Numbered from the stretch's first letter, positions 1 through 8,462 are shown. The stretch is DNA of 64,000 nt from JBBDMX01 sp040878035 (GCA_040878035.1 JBBDMX010000086.1:9854-73853), one strand, 5' to 3'. Numbers and translations: made by a program. The notes: generated from the letters alone by a model not told the origin.

Positions 1-80
1 GCGGATGTAGTTGAACATTGCTGATGTCGAATCTCGGATTCCGAATCTAGCGAAGCGCTGTTGAAGCCGTCGGATTTGGG

Positions 81-98
81 AGCCGCTTGCGGCTTAGC
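81..98. repeat. Short hairpin repeat, copy 1 of 2
   Basis: The 18-bp sequence AGCCGCTTGCGGCTTAGC occurs here and again, identically, at 19497-19514. Its first 14 bases can fold as a 6-bp stem (AGCCGC with GCGGCT) around a TT loop. It lies in the 126-bp edge region downstream of the Rieske gene. I see no gene in bases 1-126; the gene expected to follow the Rieske gene would lie outside the window. Confidence 0.7.
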
Positions 99-126
99 AT
101 CCGTCGCGCGACCACTGGTCGCGGCT

Positions 127-1191
127 TTACACGCTGATATACGACGCGGGGTTATTCCACTGGCCCAGTTCGGCGCGGTATTTCTGGCTCTTGTCCACGA
201 CGACGAATTGCCCTTCGCGGGTGATCTTGAAGCGTTCGAGCGGGCGTGGCGCGGGGCCTTCGAAGTTCACGCCGTTGATGTAGTAGCCCGAGCCGTGGCA
301 GGGGCACTTGAACTTCTGGTCGGTGGGCAGCCAGTTGGGGATGCAGCCCAGGTGCGTGCAAATATCGGACAGCGCGACGAGTTGGCCATCGGGCTGGTGC
401 ACGATCCACACGCCGTTGCTGGACTTGAACTGCTCGTAGACACCCACGGTGGCGTAGTCCCCCAGCTTACCGGCGCGGAAAGTGGTGGGCGGCTCCTTGG
501 TGACCTTGGGAACCATAAAGGATTGGAAGGCACCCATAAAGGTGAGAAAGGACGCGGCGATCGCGCCCCAGGCGACCGCCAGGATCACCCCGGTGCCGGC
601 GACGACGCCGGCGAAATCGCGTCGCGACAGACCGGCCTTTTCGCGGATGCGCTGGGCGACGGTGGGCTTGGGTCGCGTAAAGCCGGCGCCGACCATCGCC
701 GCCGAGAGGGCATCGGGCGGGGCATGGCGTGGCAGGGCATGGGCGATGGCGCCGGCGGGCACGCGCGCGGGCCGTAGCGGCTCAGCCGTGCCCGGCGCAT
801 GGCCGGTGATGCGCGAGGTGACCAGCAGGCCGGCCCACTTGGGCTCGGGCCGACCGGTGGGCATCGCCAGCGCAGGCTTCTTTTTCCCCGCGCCTTCACC
901 GTGGGCCGCGCTCGTGGCCGCCTTGGCCTCCTGCTCCTCCGGGCTGGGCCAGGGCTCGGGGCCTTCCACCTGGATCGTCTCGAACTTGATCACATCCACC
1001 GGGCAGCCCTCGGCGGCGATCTTGATCGAGGGGGTCAGCGGCTTGGTGAAATCGGCGCTGCGGGCCTCGGGCCGGATCACGCAGGTCTCTTCCTGCACGT
1101 CGAACACTTCAGGGCAATCCGTCTCGCAGGCATCGCACACGATGCACCCGGGCGCTATCCAGACTTTGACGACTTCCTCATGTGTGGCCAT
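127..1191 (-). CDS. Ferredoxin-Rieske fusion protein, bc-type complex iron-sulfur subunit
   Basis: A 354-aa electron-transfer protein joining two iron-sulfur modules. Residues 1-75 form a ferredoxin-like domain with Cys16, Cys19, Cys22 and Cys26 (CxxCxxCxxxCP) plus a remote Cys63 in EGCPVDVIKF. A Pro/Ala/Lys-rich linker follows, then one membrane segment at about 194-218 preceded by SRRDF. The C-terminal Rieske domain carries CTHLGC (from residue 278) and CPCHGSGY (296-303), the usual ligands of a [2Fe-2S] cluster. It is probably the Rieske subunit of a quinol-oxidising cytochrome b complex, whose cytochrome b genes would lie beyond the left edge (inference). An ATG at 1207-1209 gives six more residues, but the one at 1191 has AGGA spaced about 9 bases upstream and is preferred. 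The HEAT-repeat gene lies upstream on the same strand. Confidence 0.85.
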   Translation of the reverse strand: MATHEEVVKVWIAPGCIVCDACETDCPEVFDVQEETCVIRPEARSADFTKPLTPSIKIAAEGCPVDVIKFETIQVEGPEPWPSPEEQEAKAATSAAHGEGAGKKKPALAMPTGRPEPKWAGLLVTSRITGHAPGTAEPLRPARVPAGAIAHALPRHAPPDALSAAMVGAGFTRPKPTVAQRIREKAGLSRRDFAGVVAGTGVILAVAWGAIAASFLTFMGAFQSFMVPKVTKEPPTTFRAGKLGDYATVGVYEQFKSSNGVWIVHQPDGQLVALSDICTHLGCIPNWLPTDQKFKCPCHGSGYYINGVNFEGPAPRPLERFKITREGQFVVVDKSQKYRAELGQWNNPASYISV

Positions 1192-1216
1192 GCGGGGGTT
1201 TCCTGACATGCGCAGA

Positions 1217-1248
1217 TACCAGACGCTTGGCAGACTCAGCGTCGGCGT
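1217..1248. repeat. 32-bp dispersed repeat, copy A
   Basis: This copy reads TACCAGACGCTTGG then CAGACTCAGCGTCGGCGT. Further copies lie at 4899-4930, 13717-13755, 19521-19582 (a pair) and 44692-44783 (a pair). Inside each copy GACGCT and AGCGTC are complementary, so a single copy can form a 6-bp stem. It occupies the gap between the HEAT-repeat gene and the Rieske gene. The same gap also holds a near-repeat of CATTGGAA at 1267-1274 and 1279-1286. Confidence 0.85.
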
Positions 1249-1327
1249 GGACGGACTCTTTCCTCATTGGAACTTCATCATTGGAATTTCCACCCCACTG
1301 CTACTGCTTCACCAGCACCACGAAGTG

Positions 1328-2389
1328 TTACGGCGCTGTCTGGTCATCGAAGCCCTGCTTCCGCTTCCATGCCAACAAGGCCCCGGCCTCTTTTCGCACC
1401 ATCACGCTTGGATCGTTCACCGCCAGTGCTTCAATAGTAGCCCAGATTTGCGGATCGTCCATCCCCCGTGCCCCGGCTAATGTGGCGAGCATAATGCGAT
1501 CCTGATCGTGGGGCGGTAGGGTGCGCCCCCCGGAAGGCCCCGGAGCGGCCGGACCGGTCGATTCGGCGGGCAACTTCGCCAGCGCCTCGCGATTCAACAG
1601 CAGCGCGGTGACATAGTGCGCGCCCGCCGCATCGCCCAGGCGCGCCAGCGCCACCGCGGCGTTCCAATGCAGCTCGCGGAATATCTCGCCCGGCCGGGCC
1701 ATCGCCTGACGAAGCTCGGCGATGGTGGCCATGTCCTGCGGCGTGGTCAGCTCGCCCAACACCGCCGCGGCCTGTTGCGCTACCTCCGGAACCGGGTCAC
1801 CCAAGTAGCGACGCAGCACGACCAGCGCCGGTTCAAGCGGGGGCAGAGGCTCTTTCCGGGGAGCCCCGCCCCGGGTTTGATCGGCCCACGTCGCAATCCC
1901 CAGCGTCACCGCGTTGCGCACCATGCTGTGTTTCGAATCGGCGTGACTCAGGATCACCTCCAGACCCTCGGGCTGACGAAGCTGGCCGATGGCCATGAGC
2001 AAAAAGGCATGCAACTCCGCCTCGTTGGGGCTGACGTTGTTCTCAAGGATGCGGACCATGTCGCTGTGCAGCCCGCGGCGCTTGGCGGGATCGGTGATGG
2101 TCGGCAGCATGGCGGCGATGTTGGCGGCGGCGAGGCAGCGGTCCTTATAGCGCGGGTCCTGCAACCCCCCCGCCATGCGCCCGGCGCCGCTTGACTGCTG
2201 GAGGCGAACCATCTGGTCGTCGATATTGTCCGGCCGGGCACTGAGCAGGCCGAAGATCAGCCAGACGGTGACGGCGGCAATGGCGATCAGCGCGGGGATG
2301 ATGACCAGTTGCGCCGCCTGCCGCCCGAAGCTGGGCGGTGCACCGGGGTCGGAAGCGGGGGCGGGCTTGGGTGGTGCTTCTTCAGACAT
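1328..2389 (-). CDS. Membrane-anchored HEAT-repeat protein
   Basis: A 353-aa protein with a short Pro/Ala-rich cytoplasmic N-terminus, one membrane segment at about residues 27-47 (LVIIPALIAIAAVTVWLIF), and a long helical C-terminal part. That part repeats the pattern of HEAT/PBS-lyase-type repeats, for example DSKHSMVRNAVTLGIATWAD, GDPVPEVAQQAAAVLGEL and NDPSVMVRKEAGALLAWKR. Such repeats usually act as protein-interaction scaffolds; no catalytic motif is visible. The start at 2389 (MSEEAPP) is chosen over the ATG at 2407 because the longer form begins inside the palindromic repeat at 2399-2420. Position just upstream of the Rieske gene suggests a role in assembling or anchoring that complex, which is only inference. 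Confidence 0.7.
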   Translation of the reverse strand: MSEEAPPKPAPASDPGAPPSFGRQAAQLVIIPALIAIAAVTVWLIFGLLSARPDNIDDQMVRLQQSSGAGRMAGGLQDPRYKDRCLAAANIAAMLPTITDPAKRRGLHSDMVRILENNVSPNEAELHAFLLMAIGQLRQPEGLEVILSHADSKHSMVRNAVTLGIATWADQTRGGAPRKEPLPPLEPALVVLRRYLGDPVPEVAQQAAAVLGELTTPQDMATIAELRQAMARPGEIFRELHWNAAVALARLGDAAGAHYVTALLLNREALAKLPAESTGPAAPGPSGGRTLPPHDQDRIMLATLAGARGMDDPQIWATIEALAVNDPSVMVRKEAGALLAWKRKQGFDDQTAP

Positions 2390-2398
2390 GCAAGACTC

Positions 2399-2420
2399 CA
2401 TGCTCACTTAAGTGAGCATG
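2399..2420. repeat. 22-bp palindromic repeat, copy 1
   Basis: A perfect palindrome made of CATGCTCACTT followed by AAGTGAGCATG. Variants lie at 7352-7373, 31816-31837 and 36539-36560, all intergenic. This copy sits between the start of the HEAT-repeat gene and tRNA-Leu. Transcribed, it would form a hairpin; as DNA it could be a binding site for a dimeric protein. Confidence 0.85.
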
Positions 2421-2437
2421 CCTTCACTCCCCCCCAA

Positions 2438-2523
2438 TGCCCCGGGCGGGGATCGAACCCGCACGGCCCTTGCGGGCCAAGGGATTTTAAGTCCCTTGCG
2501 TCTGCCAATTCCGCCACCGGGGC
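2438..2523 (-). tRNA. tRNA-Leu (anticodon TAA)
   Basis: The reverse complement folds as an 86-nt class II tRNA. The acceptor stem pairs GCCCCGG with CCGGGGC, with discriminator A. The D arm is GCGGAATTGGCAGACGC. The anticodon stem AGGGA/TCCCT encloses loop CTTAAAA with anticodon TAA. The long variable arm is GGCCCGCAAGGGCC and the T arm GCGGGTTCGATCCCCGC. These are typical of tRNA-Leu reading UUA. CCA is not encoded. Confidence 0.95.
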
Positions 2524-2572
2524 CAGGCGGCGCCGCCACCGTGGTCTTGAGTCTAGCAGCACGGACGAGGGC

Positions 2573-2645
2573 GTGACAAGGTGACAAGGCAATGGGGAGG
2601 GATAAGCACGATGTCTTTCAACTTGCCGCCTTGTCACCTTGTCAC
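2573..2645. repeat. 18-bp inverted repeat upstream of the M50 protease gene
   Basis: GTGACAAGGTGACAAGGC at 2573-2590 is the exact reverse complement of the 18 bases at 2628-2645, with 37 bp between. Each arm is itself a tandem of GTGACAAG. A related CACCTTGTCACCTTGTCA arm occurs at 33264-33336. Transcripts entering the protease gene could fold into a strong hairpin here. Confidence 0.8.
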
Positions 2646-2658
2646 CTCCTCATCAAGC

Positions 2659-3315
2659 ATGCGTTACGATACGTCCATGAACCTGTTCATCATGACCCTA
2701 CAGACCAATCCGTTCTATTTTTTCGCGGTGGTCATCACCGTTGTGATCAGCATCGTACTGCACGAGTTGGCGCACGGTTGGGCGGCGATCTGGCAGGGGG
2801 ATGACACACCGATCCGCACCGGACACATGACGCTCAACCCGGTGGTGCACATGGGGTGGTACTCGCTGATTTTTCTGGTGGTGGTGGGGATTTCCTGGGG
2901 ATTGATGCCGGTGGACCCGTCGCGGTTCCGCAGCCGGCGCGGTGATGCCCTGGTGGCGCTGGCGGGGCCGGCGATGAACGTGCTCCTGGCAGCAATCGCG
3001 CTAACGGGTCTGGGACTGTGGATGCGGTTTGATCCGATCAGCCTGGACGACACGATGCTTCGCCTGCGCGAGTTCCTGTACATCTTTGGGGTCTTGAACC
3101 TGGTGCTGGCGCCGTTCAATCTCCTGCCGATCCCGCCGCTGGACGGCTCGCGCATTCTGGCTAACCTCGATCGCCGCTATGCCGAGTTGATCCACGACCC
3201 TAGTAAACAAGGCGTGCTGATGCTGGGCTTTGTGCTGGTGTTCTTCCTGGCGCGGTATTTCTTCATGGCAGGCCACTGGGGCGCCGAGGCATACCTGCAA
3301 CTGCTTGCCTCTTGA
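2659..3315 (+). CDS. Site-2 protease family (M50) membrane metalloprotease
   Basis: A 218-aa multi-pass membrane protein of the M50/site-2 protease family, which cleave substrates within or near the membrane. It has the zinc motif HELAHG at about residues 36-41 within a hydrophobic segment. A later segment holds LAPFNLLPIPPLDGSRIL, matching the conserved LDG region that supplies the third zinc ligand. There are about five hydrophobic segments and no PDZ domain, so it belongs to the compact form of the family. Starts at 2659 and 2677 are both plausible; the open frame reaches back to 2581 only through the inverted repeat. The substrate cannot be told from context. Confidence 0.85.
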   Translation: MRYDTSMNLFIMTLQTNPFYFFAVVITVVISIVLHELAHGWAAIWQGDDTPIRTGHMTLNPVVHMGWYSLIFLVVVGISWGLMPVDPSRFRSRRGDALVALAGPAMNVLLAAIALTGLGLWMRFDPISLDDTMLRLREFLYIFGVLNLVLAPFNLLPIPPLDGSRILANLDRRYAELIHDPSKQGVLMLGFVLVFFLARYFFMAGHWGAEAYLQLLAS

Positions 3316-3318
3316 TGG

Positions 3319-4881
3319 TCACTTGGCCATGGCGATGATCTGCCGATACTGCTGGCGGTAGAACCTGGTCCAGGCCAGGCGGCACTCGAAGAGCTTGTCC
3401 TGATCTCGCCACCCACCGGCGTGGTCGCTCAGACCTTTCCAGAACTGTGCCAGCGTCTGCGCCGCCTCGGCGTGACGCGGGTGACTGGCGTCCTCCATCG
3501 CTTGCCGCCAGTTGGTCGCCAGATCATCATCCGGCCAGGTCAGCGTCAGCGCGGGCGGCATGGTGTCAAACATTGCCAGCATGCGCTCCCGGCGGGGATC
3601 ATCCCCCGGCATGCGGTTGATGGCGTCCCAGGCATCCTGCAATTCATCGTGAATGTCGATGGCCATGGCGTGTAGGACATACTTGATGCCGTCGTAATAG
3701 TGCGGCATGCCGGGAGCAAACGGCCGGGCATCCTCGAACGGATGCAACTCGTCGGCCCAGTGCTGCATCTCGTCAGGGGTATAGAGATCACGGCGAATCG
3801 GCACGCGGCGCAGCTCGAAACGAACCGGCCCGTCGGGGGCAACAAGCTTGCGTTGCCACAATCGCTGCGCCTCCTTTGAGAGCAGCCAGACGACGAACTG
3901 ATTGGCCAACTCGTGCGACGGCGCGCCGCGCAGGATGCTGATCGGGTCGGCGTTGATCAGGGTCAAACCCACGGGCGACACGTAGCCGACGCGGTCATCG
4001 CCGAAGTAGCCCAGTTCCTGGGTGCCGATGGCGCCGGCCTGGAATCGGCCATAGAAGTCGATGCACATGCCCGCGGCCGTCTCCCCTGCCGAGACGTCCA
4101 CCGGCACCTTCGAGGCGCTGTCGGTGAAGTAGCGTGCGTTGGCACTGATGCGGCGCAGCATCGCCCAGCCTTCGGTCCAGCCCATGCGGCGAAGAATGGC
4201 GTTGTACACCGCGGCCACCGAACCCGAATGCAGCGGGTCGCCCAGCGCGACATTGCGGCGAAAAGCAAACGGCTCCAGATCGGACCAAGTCTGCGGCTCG
4301 ACCTGGCCAATGTGCAAAAGCACGTTGCGGTTGTAGACAATGCCGAAGCTCGACAACACTGGGCCGACCCAGTAGAGCTGGGGGTGATACAGCGGTTCCC
4401 CGCCGATGTCGGGCGTGGGGTAAACCTCCTGGAGTAATCCGGCAGGCAGATCGATGGGGACCGAAAGCGTAATACGTTTGCCCGACTTCTCAGGGTGTTC
4501 AAAGCCCTTGGCCAGGACGTTGTGCTCGTAATCGCCGCCGCCGAAGAACAGGTCGATGCCGATGCCCGCGTCCTCCTGGCCTTTCTGCGCCTGAGCGGCA
4601 AAGAGCGAGAAGACCATGCGGCGCAGGTCGCTGGTGCCGCCGGAGCTGCGCCAGTCGAAATCGACAGGCGGGAGATTCTGCGCGGCGCGCCAGCGGTTGA
4701 AGCCGTGCGCCATTTCGTAGCGAATCTGCTCATTGTGCGGGGTGATAATGACCAGGCGTGCGGCGGCCTGGCCGGGCGCCGCGGCGACTTCCTTCTCCGC
4801 CACCGGCTGTAAGAGGAAGGGCACGCCGACGACGATCAGGAGCAAGCCGATCACCAGGATTCGCGGCCACCAGTCTTTCAT
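3319..4881 (-). CDS. Extracellular solute-binding protein (ABC transporter type)
   Basis: A 520-aa periplasmic-type binding protein. Residues 7-27 are a hydrophobic signal or anchor segment. The mature part begins with ARLVIITPHNEQIRYEMAHG, typical of family 1/iron-type binding proteins, then SSGGTSDLRR and IDLFFGGGDYEH, which resemble ligand-contact loops. It is longer than usual (about 350 aa), with a C-terminal helical extension after residue 400. No permease or ATPase gene is adjacent, so the ligand is unknown; iron, sugar and polyamine are all possible. The gene ends 3 bp from the convergent protease gene. Confidence 0.7.
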   Translation of the reverse strand: MKDWWPRILVIGLLLIVVGVPFLLQPVAEKEVAAAPGQAAARLVIITPHNEQIRYEMAHGFNRWRAAQNLPPVDFDWRSSGGTSDLRRMVFSLFAAQAQKGQEDAGIGIDLFFGGGDYEHNVLAKGFEHPEKSGKRITLSVPIDLPAGLLQEVYPTPDIGGEPLYHPQLYWVGPVLSSFGIVYNRNVLLHIGQVEPQTWSDLEPFAFRRNVALGDPLHSGSVAAVYNAILRRMGWTEGWAMLRRISANARYFTDSASKVPVDVSAGETAAGMCIDFYGRFQAGAIGTQELGYFGDDRVGYVSPVGLTLINADPISILRGAPSHELANQFVVWLLSKEAQRLWQRKLVAPDGPVRFELRRVPIRRDLYTPDEMQHWADELHPFEDARPFAPGMPHYYDGIKYVLHAMAIDIHDELQDAWDAINRMPGDDPRRERMLAMFDTMPPALTLTWPDDDLATNWRQAMEDASHPRHAEAAQTLAQFWKGLSDHAGGWRDQDKLFECRLAWTRFYRQQYRQIIAMAK

Positions 4882-4898
4882 GAATCATCTCGCACGGA

Positions 4899-4930
4899 TA
4901 CCTGACGCTTCGCGGACTCAGCGTCGGCGT
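4899..4930. repeat. 32-bp dispersed repeat, copy B
   Basis: Same 32-bp element as copy A with three differences (TACCTGACGCTTCGC then GGACTCAGCGTCGGCGT). It fills the 101-bp gap between the glycerate kinase gene and the solute-binding protein gene. Confidence 0.85.
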
Positions 4931-4982
4931 CTAAGAATCACCTGCTCCGCAGCAGTCTCAAGCAGTTCTGTCGGCTACAACT

Positions 4983-6113
4983 TCAGAAACCAGCAACCAC
5001 GCGCTGTGCGGTTGCCTCGATCAACTCCTCCGCCCGGCGCATGGATTCCTCCAGCGACAGACCTTCACCGATCACATGATACTCGCGCAACCCGGCCTGG
5101 AGTGTTCGATTCGCGTCAGGGCCGATGCCGCCGACCAGGGCGATGGTGGGCACGCCGTGGCGTTGCGCCGCCTGTGCCACGCCGATGCACGCCTTGCCCG
5201 AGGCGGTCTGGCCGTCGATGCGGCCCTCGCCGGTGAGGCACAGGCCGCAATCAGCCACGCGCTGCTCGAAATTCACGGCATCGAGCACCAGGGCGATGCC
5301 CGGCACCAAGCTCGCGTGCAGGAACGCGACCAGCCCGCCGCCTAATCCGCCCGCGGCGCCGGCGCCCGGCAAAGCTTCGACGTCGATACCCAACTGCTCG
5401 CGCCATAGGGACGCCAGGTGGCGCAGCCCGCGATCAAGCAGCTCGACCTGCTCGGCTGTCGCGCCCTTCTGCGGCGCATAGACATAGGCGGCTCCCTCCA
5501 GGCCGGTTAGCGGATTGGTCACGTCGCAGGCGACGCGGATATCGCAACCGGCGACGCGCTGCCGCACCACGTCGTTGTCGCGGATGATAGTGATGCGATG
5601 CAGGTCGCCGCCGGTGCAGTCCACGGACTGCAATCCTTGGGAGTCATCGGTGAAGAATTGGGCGCCCAGGGCCGCGGCGACACCGCAACCGCCGTCGCAG
5701 GTGGCGCTGCCGCCGATGCCAAGGATGATACGGGTCGCGCCGGCGTCGATGGCGCAGGCGATGAGTTCACCCACGCCGAAGGTCGTGGTGCGCGTCGGGT
5801 CGCGCCGGTCAGGCGGCACGAGCTCGAGTCCTGCCGCCGCCGCCATTTCGATCACCGCGGTCGGACCATCGGGCGACATGCCCCATGCCGCCTGGACTTT
5901 CTGGCCTAGCGGGCCGGTCACCTCGTCATGCCGCAGTTCACCGCCGGTCGCCGCGATGATCGCCTCGACGGTGCCCTCGCCGCCGTCGGCGACCGGGCAA
6001 ACGTCGATTTCCGCCTCGGGCAGCGCCCGGCGAATGCCGCGCGCCATCGCCTGCGCCGCCGTGGCGGCGCTGAGGCAGCCCTTGAATTTGTCGGGGGCAC
6101 AGATGACCTTCAT
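4983..6113 (-). CDS. Glycerate kinase (GlxK/GarK type)
   Basis: A 376-aa kinase of the glycerate kinase type I family, which phosphorylates D-glycerate with ATP for entry into lower glycolysis. Typical motifs are the N-terminal APDKFKGCLSA, PVADGGEGTVEA, PTAVIEMAAAAGLELV, ILGIGGSATCDGGCG and LTGEGRIDGQTASGK. Length matches the family (about 375-385 aa). Neighbouring sugar genes such as lyxI fit a role in sugar-acid or sugar catabolism. It is divergent from tadA, with only 18 bp between the start codons, so promoters must overlap the coding ends. Confidence 0.93.
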   Translation of the reverse strand: MKVICAPDKFKGCLSAATAAQAMARGIRRALPEAEIDVCPVADGGEGTVEAIIAATGGELRHDEVTGPLGQKVQAAWGMSPDGPTAVIEMAAAAGLELVPPDRRDPTRTTTFGVGELIACAIDAGATRIILGIGGSATCDGGCGVAAALGAQFFTDDSQGLQSVDCTGGDLHRITIIRDNDVVRQRVAGCDIRVACDVTNPLTGLEGAAYVYAPQKGATAEQVELLDRGLRHLASLWREQLGIDVEALPGAGAAGGLGGGLVAFLHASLVPGIALVLDAVNFEQRVADCGLCLTGEGRIDGQTASGKACIGVAQAAQRHGVPTIALVGGIGPDANRTLQAGLREYHVIGEGLSLEESMRRAEELIEATAQRVVAGF

Positions 6114-6131
6114 GGCCGGCCAGTGTAGCTT

Positions 6132-6656
6132 GTGCGGATCGTGGACACTACGCAGACAGACGAGGCATTAGATCAGGCGATGATGCGGCACGCCCTGGCG
6201 CAGGCGCAAGAGGCGGCGGAACTGGGCGAAGTGCCGGTGGGCGCGGTGGTGTATCGCGGCGACCAGGTGCTGGCGCTGGCGCACAACCTGCGTGAATCGG
6301 CCGCCGACCCCACGGCACACGCGGAAATGCTCGCCCTGCGCCTGGCTGCCAAACGCTTGGGCACGTGGCGGCTGGAGGGTTGCACCATGGCCGTCACACT
6401 CGAGCCTTGCCCGATGTGCGCCGGCGCTTTGATCAACGCGCGACTGGCGCGCCTGGTCTATGGCCCGGCGGACTCGAAAATGGGATGCGTGACCACGCTC
6501 TATCAGCTTTGCACCGATGCGCGATTCAATCACCGGATCGTCGTGACCGCCGGTGTCCTGGCGGAAGAGGGGGCCGCGATGTTGCGCGAGTTCTTTCGTC
6601 AGCGCCGTGTCAAAGAGCCGCCCGCCAAGCCGTTACCCAGGGAGACTGGTCCATGA
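6132..6656 (+). CDS. tadA: tRNA-specific adenosine deaminase
   Basis: A 174-aa enzyme that converts A34 to inosine in tRNA-Arg(ACG). It shows the cytidine-deaminase zinc site: HAEMLAL (His and catalytic Glu) and PCPMCAGA (two Cys ligands). The segment ELGEVPVGAVV near the N-terminus is also typical. The start given is GTG at 6132; an ATG pair at 6180-6185 would give a shorter protein nearer the usual 150-160 aa. Its stop overlaps the lyxI start in ATGA, implying translational coupling. Confidence 0.93.
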   Translation: MRIVDTTQTDEALDQAMMRHALAQAQEAAELGEVPVGAVVYRGDQVLALAHNLRESAADPTAHAEMLALRLAAKRLGTWRLEGCTMAVTLEPCPMCAGALINARLARLVYGPADSKMGCVTTLYQLCTDARFNHRIVVTAGVLAEEGAAMLREFFRQRRVKEPPAKPLPRETGP

Positions 6657-7339
6657 AACGATCCGAGATCAACCAGATTCTGCGTCAGGCCCAGGTGTTT
6701 CTTGACGAACACCGCTTCGTCCTTCCGCCGCTCTCGAAATGGAGTCCCGACGACTGGCAGAGCAAAGGTTCTGAGTGCCGGCGCATCGTTGAGCAGCAGA
6801 TGGGATGGGACATCACGGACTTCGGCTCGGGCGATTTTGAACGCGTGGGATTGTTTCTGTTCACGATGCGTAACGGGGTGGCGGCCGAGACGGATCTTCC
6901 GGGCGCCAAGGTCTATGCCGAGAAAGTGCTGCTCGTGCGTGATGGGCAGATCACGCCCACGCACTTCCACTGGCAGAAGATGGAAGACATCATCAACCGC
7001 GGCGGCGGCGAACTGGTGCTGGAACTGTGGAACAGCCATGGCGACCGTGAACTGTCCGACAGCGAAGTGCTGGTCGTGTGCGATGGCGTCCAGCGCTCGC
7101 TGCCGGCGGGCAGACCCCTGGTCCTCCAGCCCGGTGATTCGGTCACCCTGCCGCAGCGGCTGTGGCATAAGTTCTACGGCCGCGGCGGAACCGTGCTGGT
7201 GGGCGAGGTCAGTCGGGTCAACGACGATCGCACCGACAACAACTTTCACGAGCCGATCGGGCGGTTTCCGACGATCCAGGAGGATGAGCCGCCGGTGCAT
7301 TTACTGGTAGGTGATTACGGGCGGTACTACCGCTTCTAG
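6653..7339 (+). CDS. lyxI: D-lyxose/D-mannose-type sugar isomerase
   Basis: A 228-aa cupin-fold isomerase resembling D-lyxose ketol-isomerase, which interconverts D-lyxose and D-xylulose (and D-mannose and D-fructose). Metal-ligand candidates are His and Glu in THFHWQKMEDIINRGGGELVLELW, plus the His in RLWHKFYG. The C-terminal motif EPIGRFPTIQEDEPP is characteristic. The start at 6653 overlaps the tadA stop (ATGA) and has GGGAG about 9 bases upstream. Substrate preference cannot be read from sequence. Confidence 0.85.
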   Translation: MKRSEINQILRQAQVFLDEHRFVLPPLSKWSPDDWQSKGSECRRIVEQQMGWDITDFGSGDFERVGLFLFTMRNGVAAETDLPGAKVYAEKVLLVRDGQITPTHFHWQKMEDIINRGGGELVLELWNSHGDRELSDSEVLVVCDGVQRSLPAGRPLVLQPGDSVTLPQRLWHKFYGRGGTVLVGEVSRVNDDRTDNNFHEPIGRFPTIQEDEPPVHLLVGDYGRYYRF

Positions 7340-7351
7340 TTCTGTGCGCCA

Positions 7352-7373
7352 CATGCTTACTGAAGTGAGCATG
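7352..7373. repeat. 22-bp palindromic repeat, copy 2
   Basis: CATGCTTACTG followed by AAGTGAGCATG. It lies between the convergent lyxI and dapA stops, where it could act as a two-way transcription stop. Its arms pair except for one T-G wobble and the central bases. Confidence 0.8.
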
Positions 7374-7382
7374 CCTCGCGCC

Positions 7383-8273
7383 TCACGCTTTGATCAATCG
7401 GTAGTCGCGCAGAAGCTTGTTAAGCCCCGCGCTGTTGGTTTCGCTCATCTCGCACAGGGGCAGGCGCAACTCGCCGCGGTCCATGCCGGCCATGGCCATG
7501 GCGGTCTTGATGGGGATCGGGTTGGTCTCGACGAATAGACCTTTGAAGAGCGGGAACAACGCCAGGTGCATTTTGCGCGCCTTGCCGTAGTCACCCGCGA
7601 GGGCTGCGTCGACCAGGGCCTTGACTTTCCTGGGCACCAGGTTGGACACCACGCTGATGACACCCCTGGCACCGATGGCCATCAGGGGCAGGGTCAGCGA
7701 GTCGTCGCCGGACAGGATGGTCAACTTCCGGGGGTCGGTCAGGGTGGCGATCTCCGAGGCCATATCCAGCGAGCCGGTGGCCTCCTTGATGGCGACGATG
7801 TTGGCGTGCTCCGCCAGGCGCGCGACCGTCTGGGGCGACATGGTGACGCCCGTGCGCCCGGGAATGTTGTAAAGCACGATGGGCAGATCGACGGCGTCGG
7901 CGACGGTCATGAAATGCCGATACAGCCCCTCCTGCGTGGGCTTGTTGTAATAGGGGTTCACCATCAGGGCCGCGTCGGCGCCGACCTTGGCGGCATGGCG
8001 CGTCAGCGCCAGGGCCTCGCTGGTGGCGTTGGAGCCGGTGCCGGCGATGACCTTAACCCTGCGCTTGGCGGCCGCGACAGCCTCGACGACCTTCTCGATG
8101 ACCAGCCGGTGCTCTTCGTGGCTGAGCGTGGGCGACTCGCCGGTGGTGCCCACGGGCACCAGGCCGTCGATGCCCTGCTGAATCTGGAACTTCACACTGG
8201 CAGCCAGGTGATCGTAGTCGACCTGGCCGTTGGTGAAGGGGGTCACCATGGCGGTGATGGCGCCTTGGATCAT
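7383..8273 (-). CDS. dapA: 4-hydroxy-tetrahydrodipicolinate synthase
   Basis: A 296-aa TIM-barrel lyase that condenses pyruvate with aspartate semialdehyde in lysine and meso-diaminopimelate synthesis. Signature features are GTTGESPTLSHEE, NPYYNKPTQEG, the active-site Tyr in VLYNIPGRTG and the Schiff-base Lys in VAIKEATGSL. Length is standard. It stands alone rather than in a lysine operon. Confidence 0.95.
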   Translation of the reverse strand: MIQGAITAMVTPFTNGQVDYDHLAASVKFQIQQGIDGLVPVGTTGESPTLSHEEHRLVIEKVVEAVAAAKRRVKVIAGTGSNATSEALALTRHAAKVGADAALMVNPYYNKPTQEGLYRHFMTVADAVDLPIVLYNIPGRTGVTMSPQTVARLAEHANIVAIKEATGSLDMASEIATLTDPRKLTILSGDDSLTLPLMAIGARGVISVVSNLVPRKVKALVDAALAGDYGKARKMHLALFPLFKGLFVETNPIPIKTAMAMAGMDRGELRLPLCEMSETNSAGLNKLLRDYRLIKA

Positions 8274-8462
8274 GGTAGGGGCTCCGATAACGCCGCGCGG
8301 CGGTTGTCACAGTGCGTGGCGCGGGGTGACACTTTAGAGCAGGGGAGGGATGGGAGCAATTCCGGACGCCCAGCTCTTAACCGCCGCACGGATCGTGCCG
8401 AAGGTAACGATTGGAGAAACTGCGCCGCCTGTGACGGTTGCGCCGCCTTTAAACAGGTCGAT

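Noticed and set aside
1529..1554. Further copy of the CCGGAAGCC element inside the HEAT-repeat gene
   Set aside because: CCCCCGGAAGGCCCCGGAGCGG is similar, but has an extra base and diverges; in such GC-rich DNA this may be chance.
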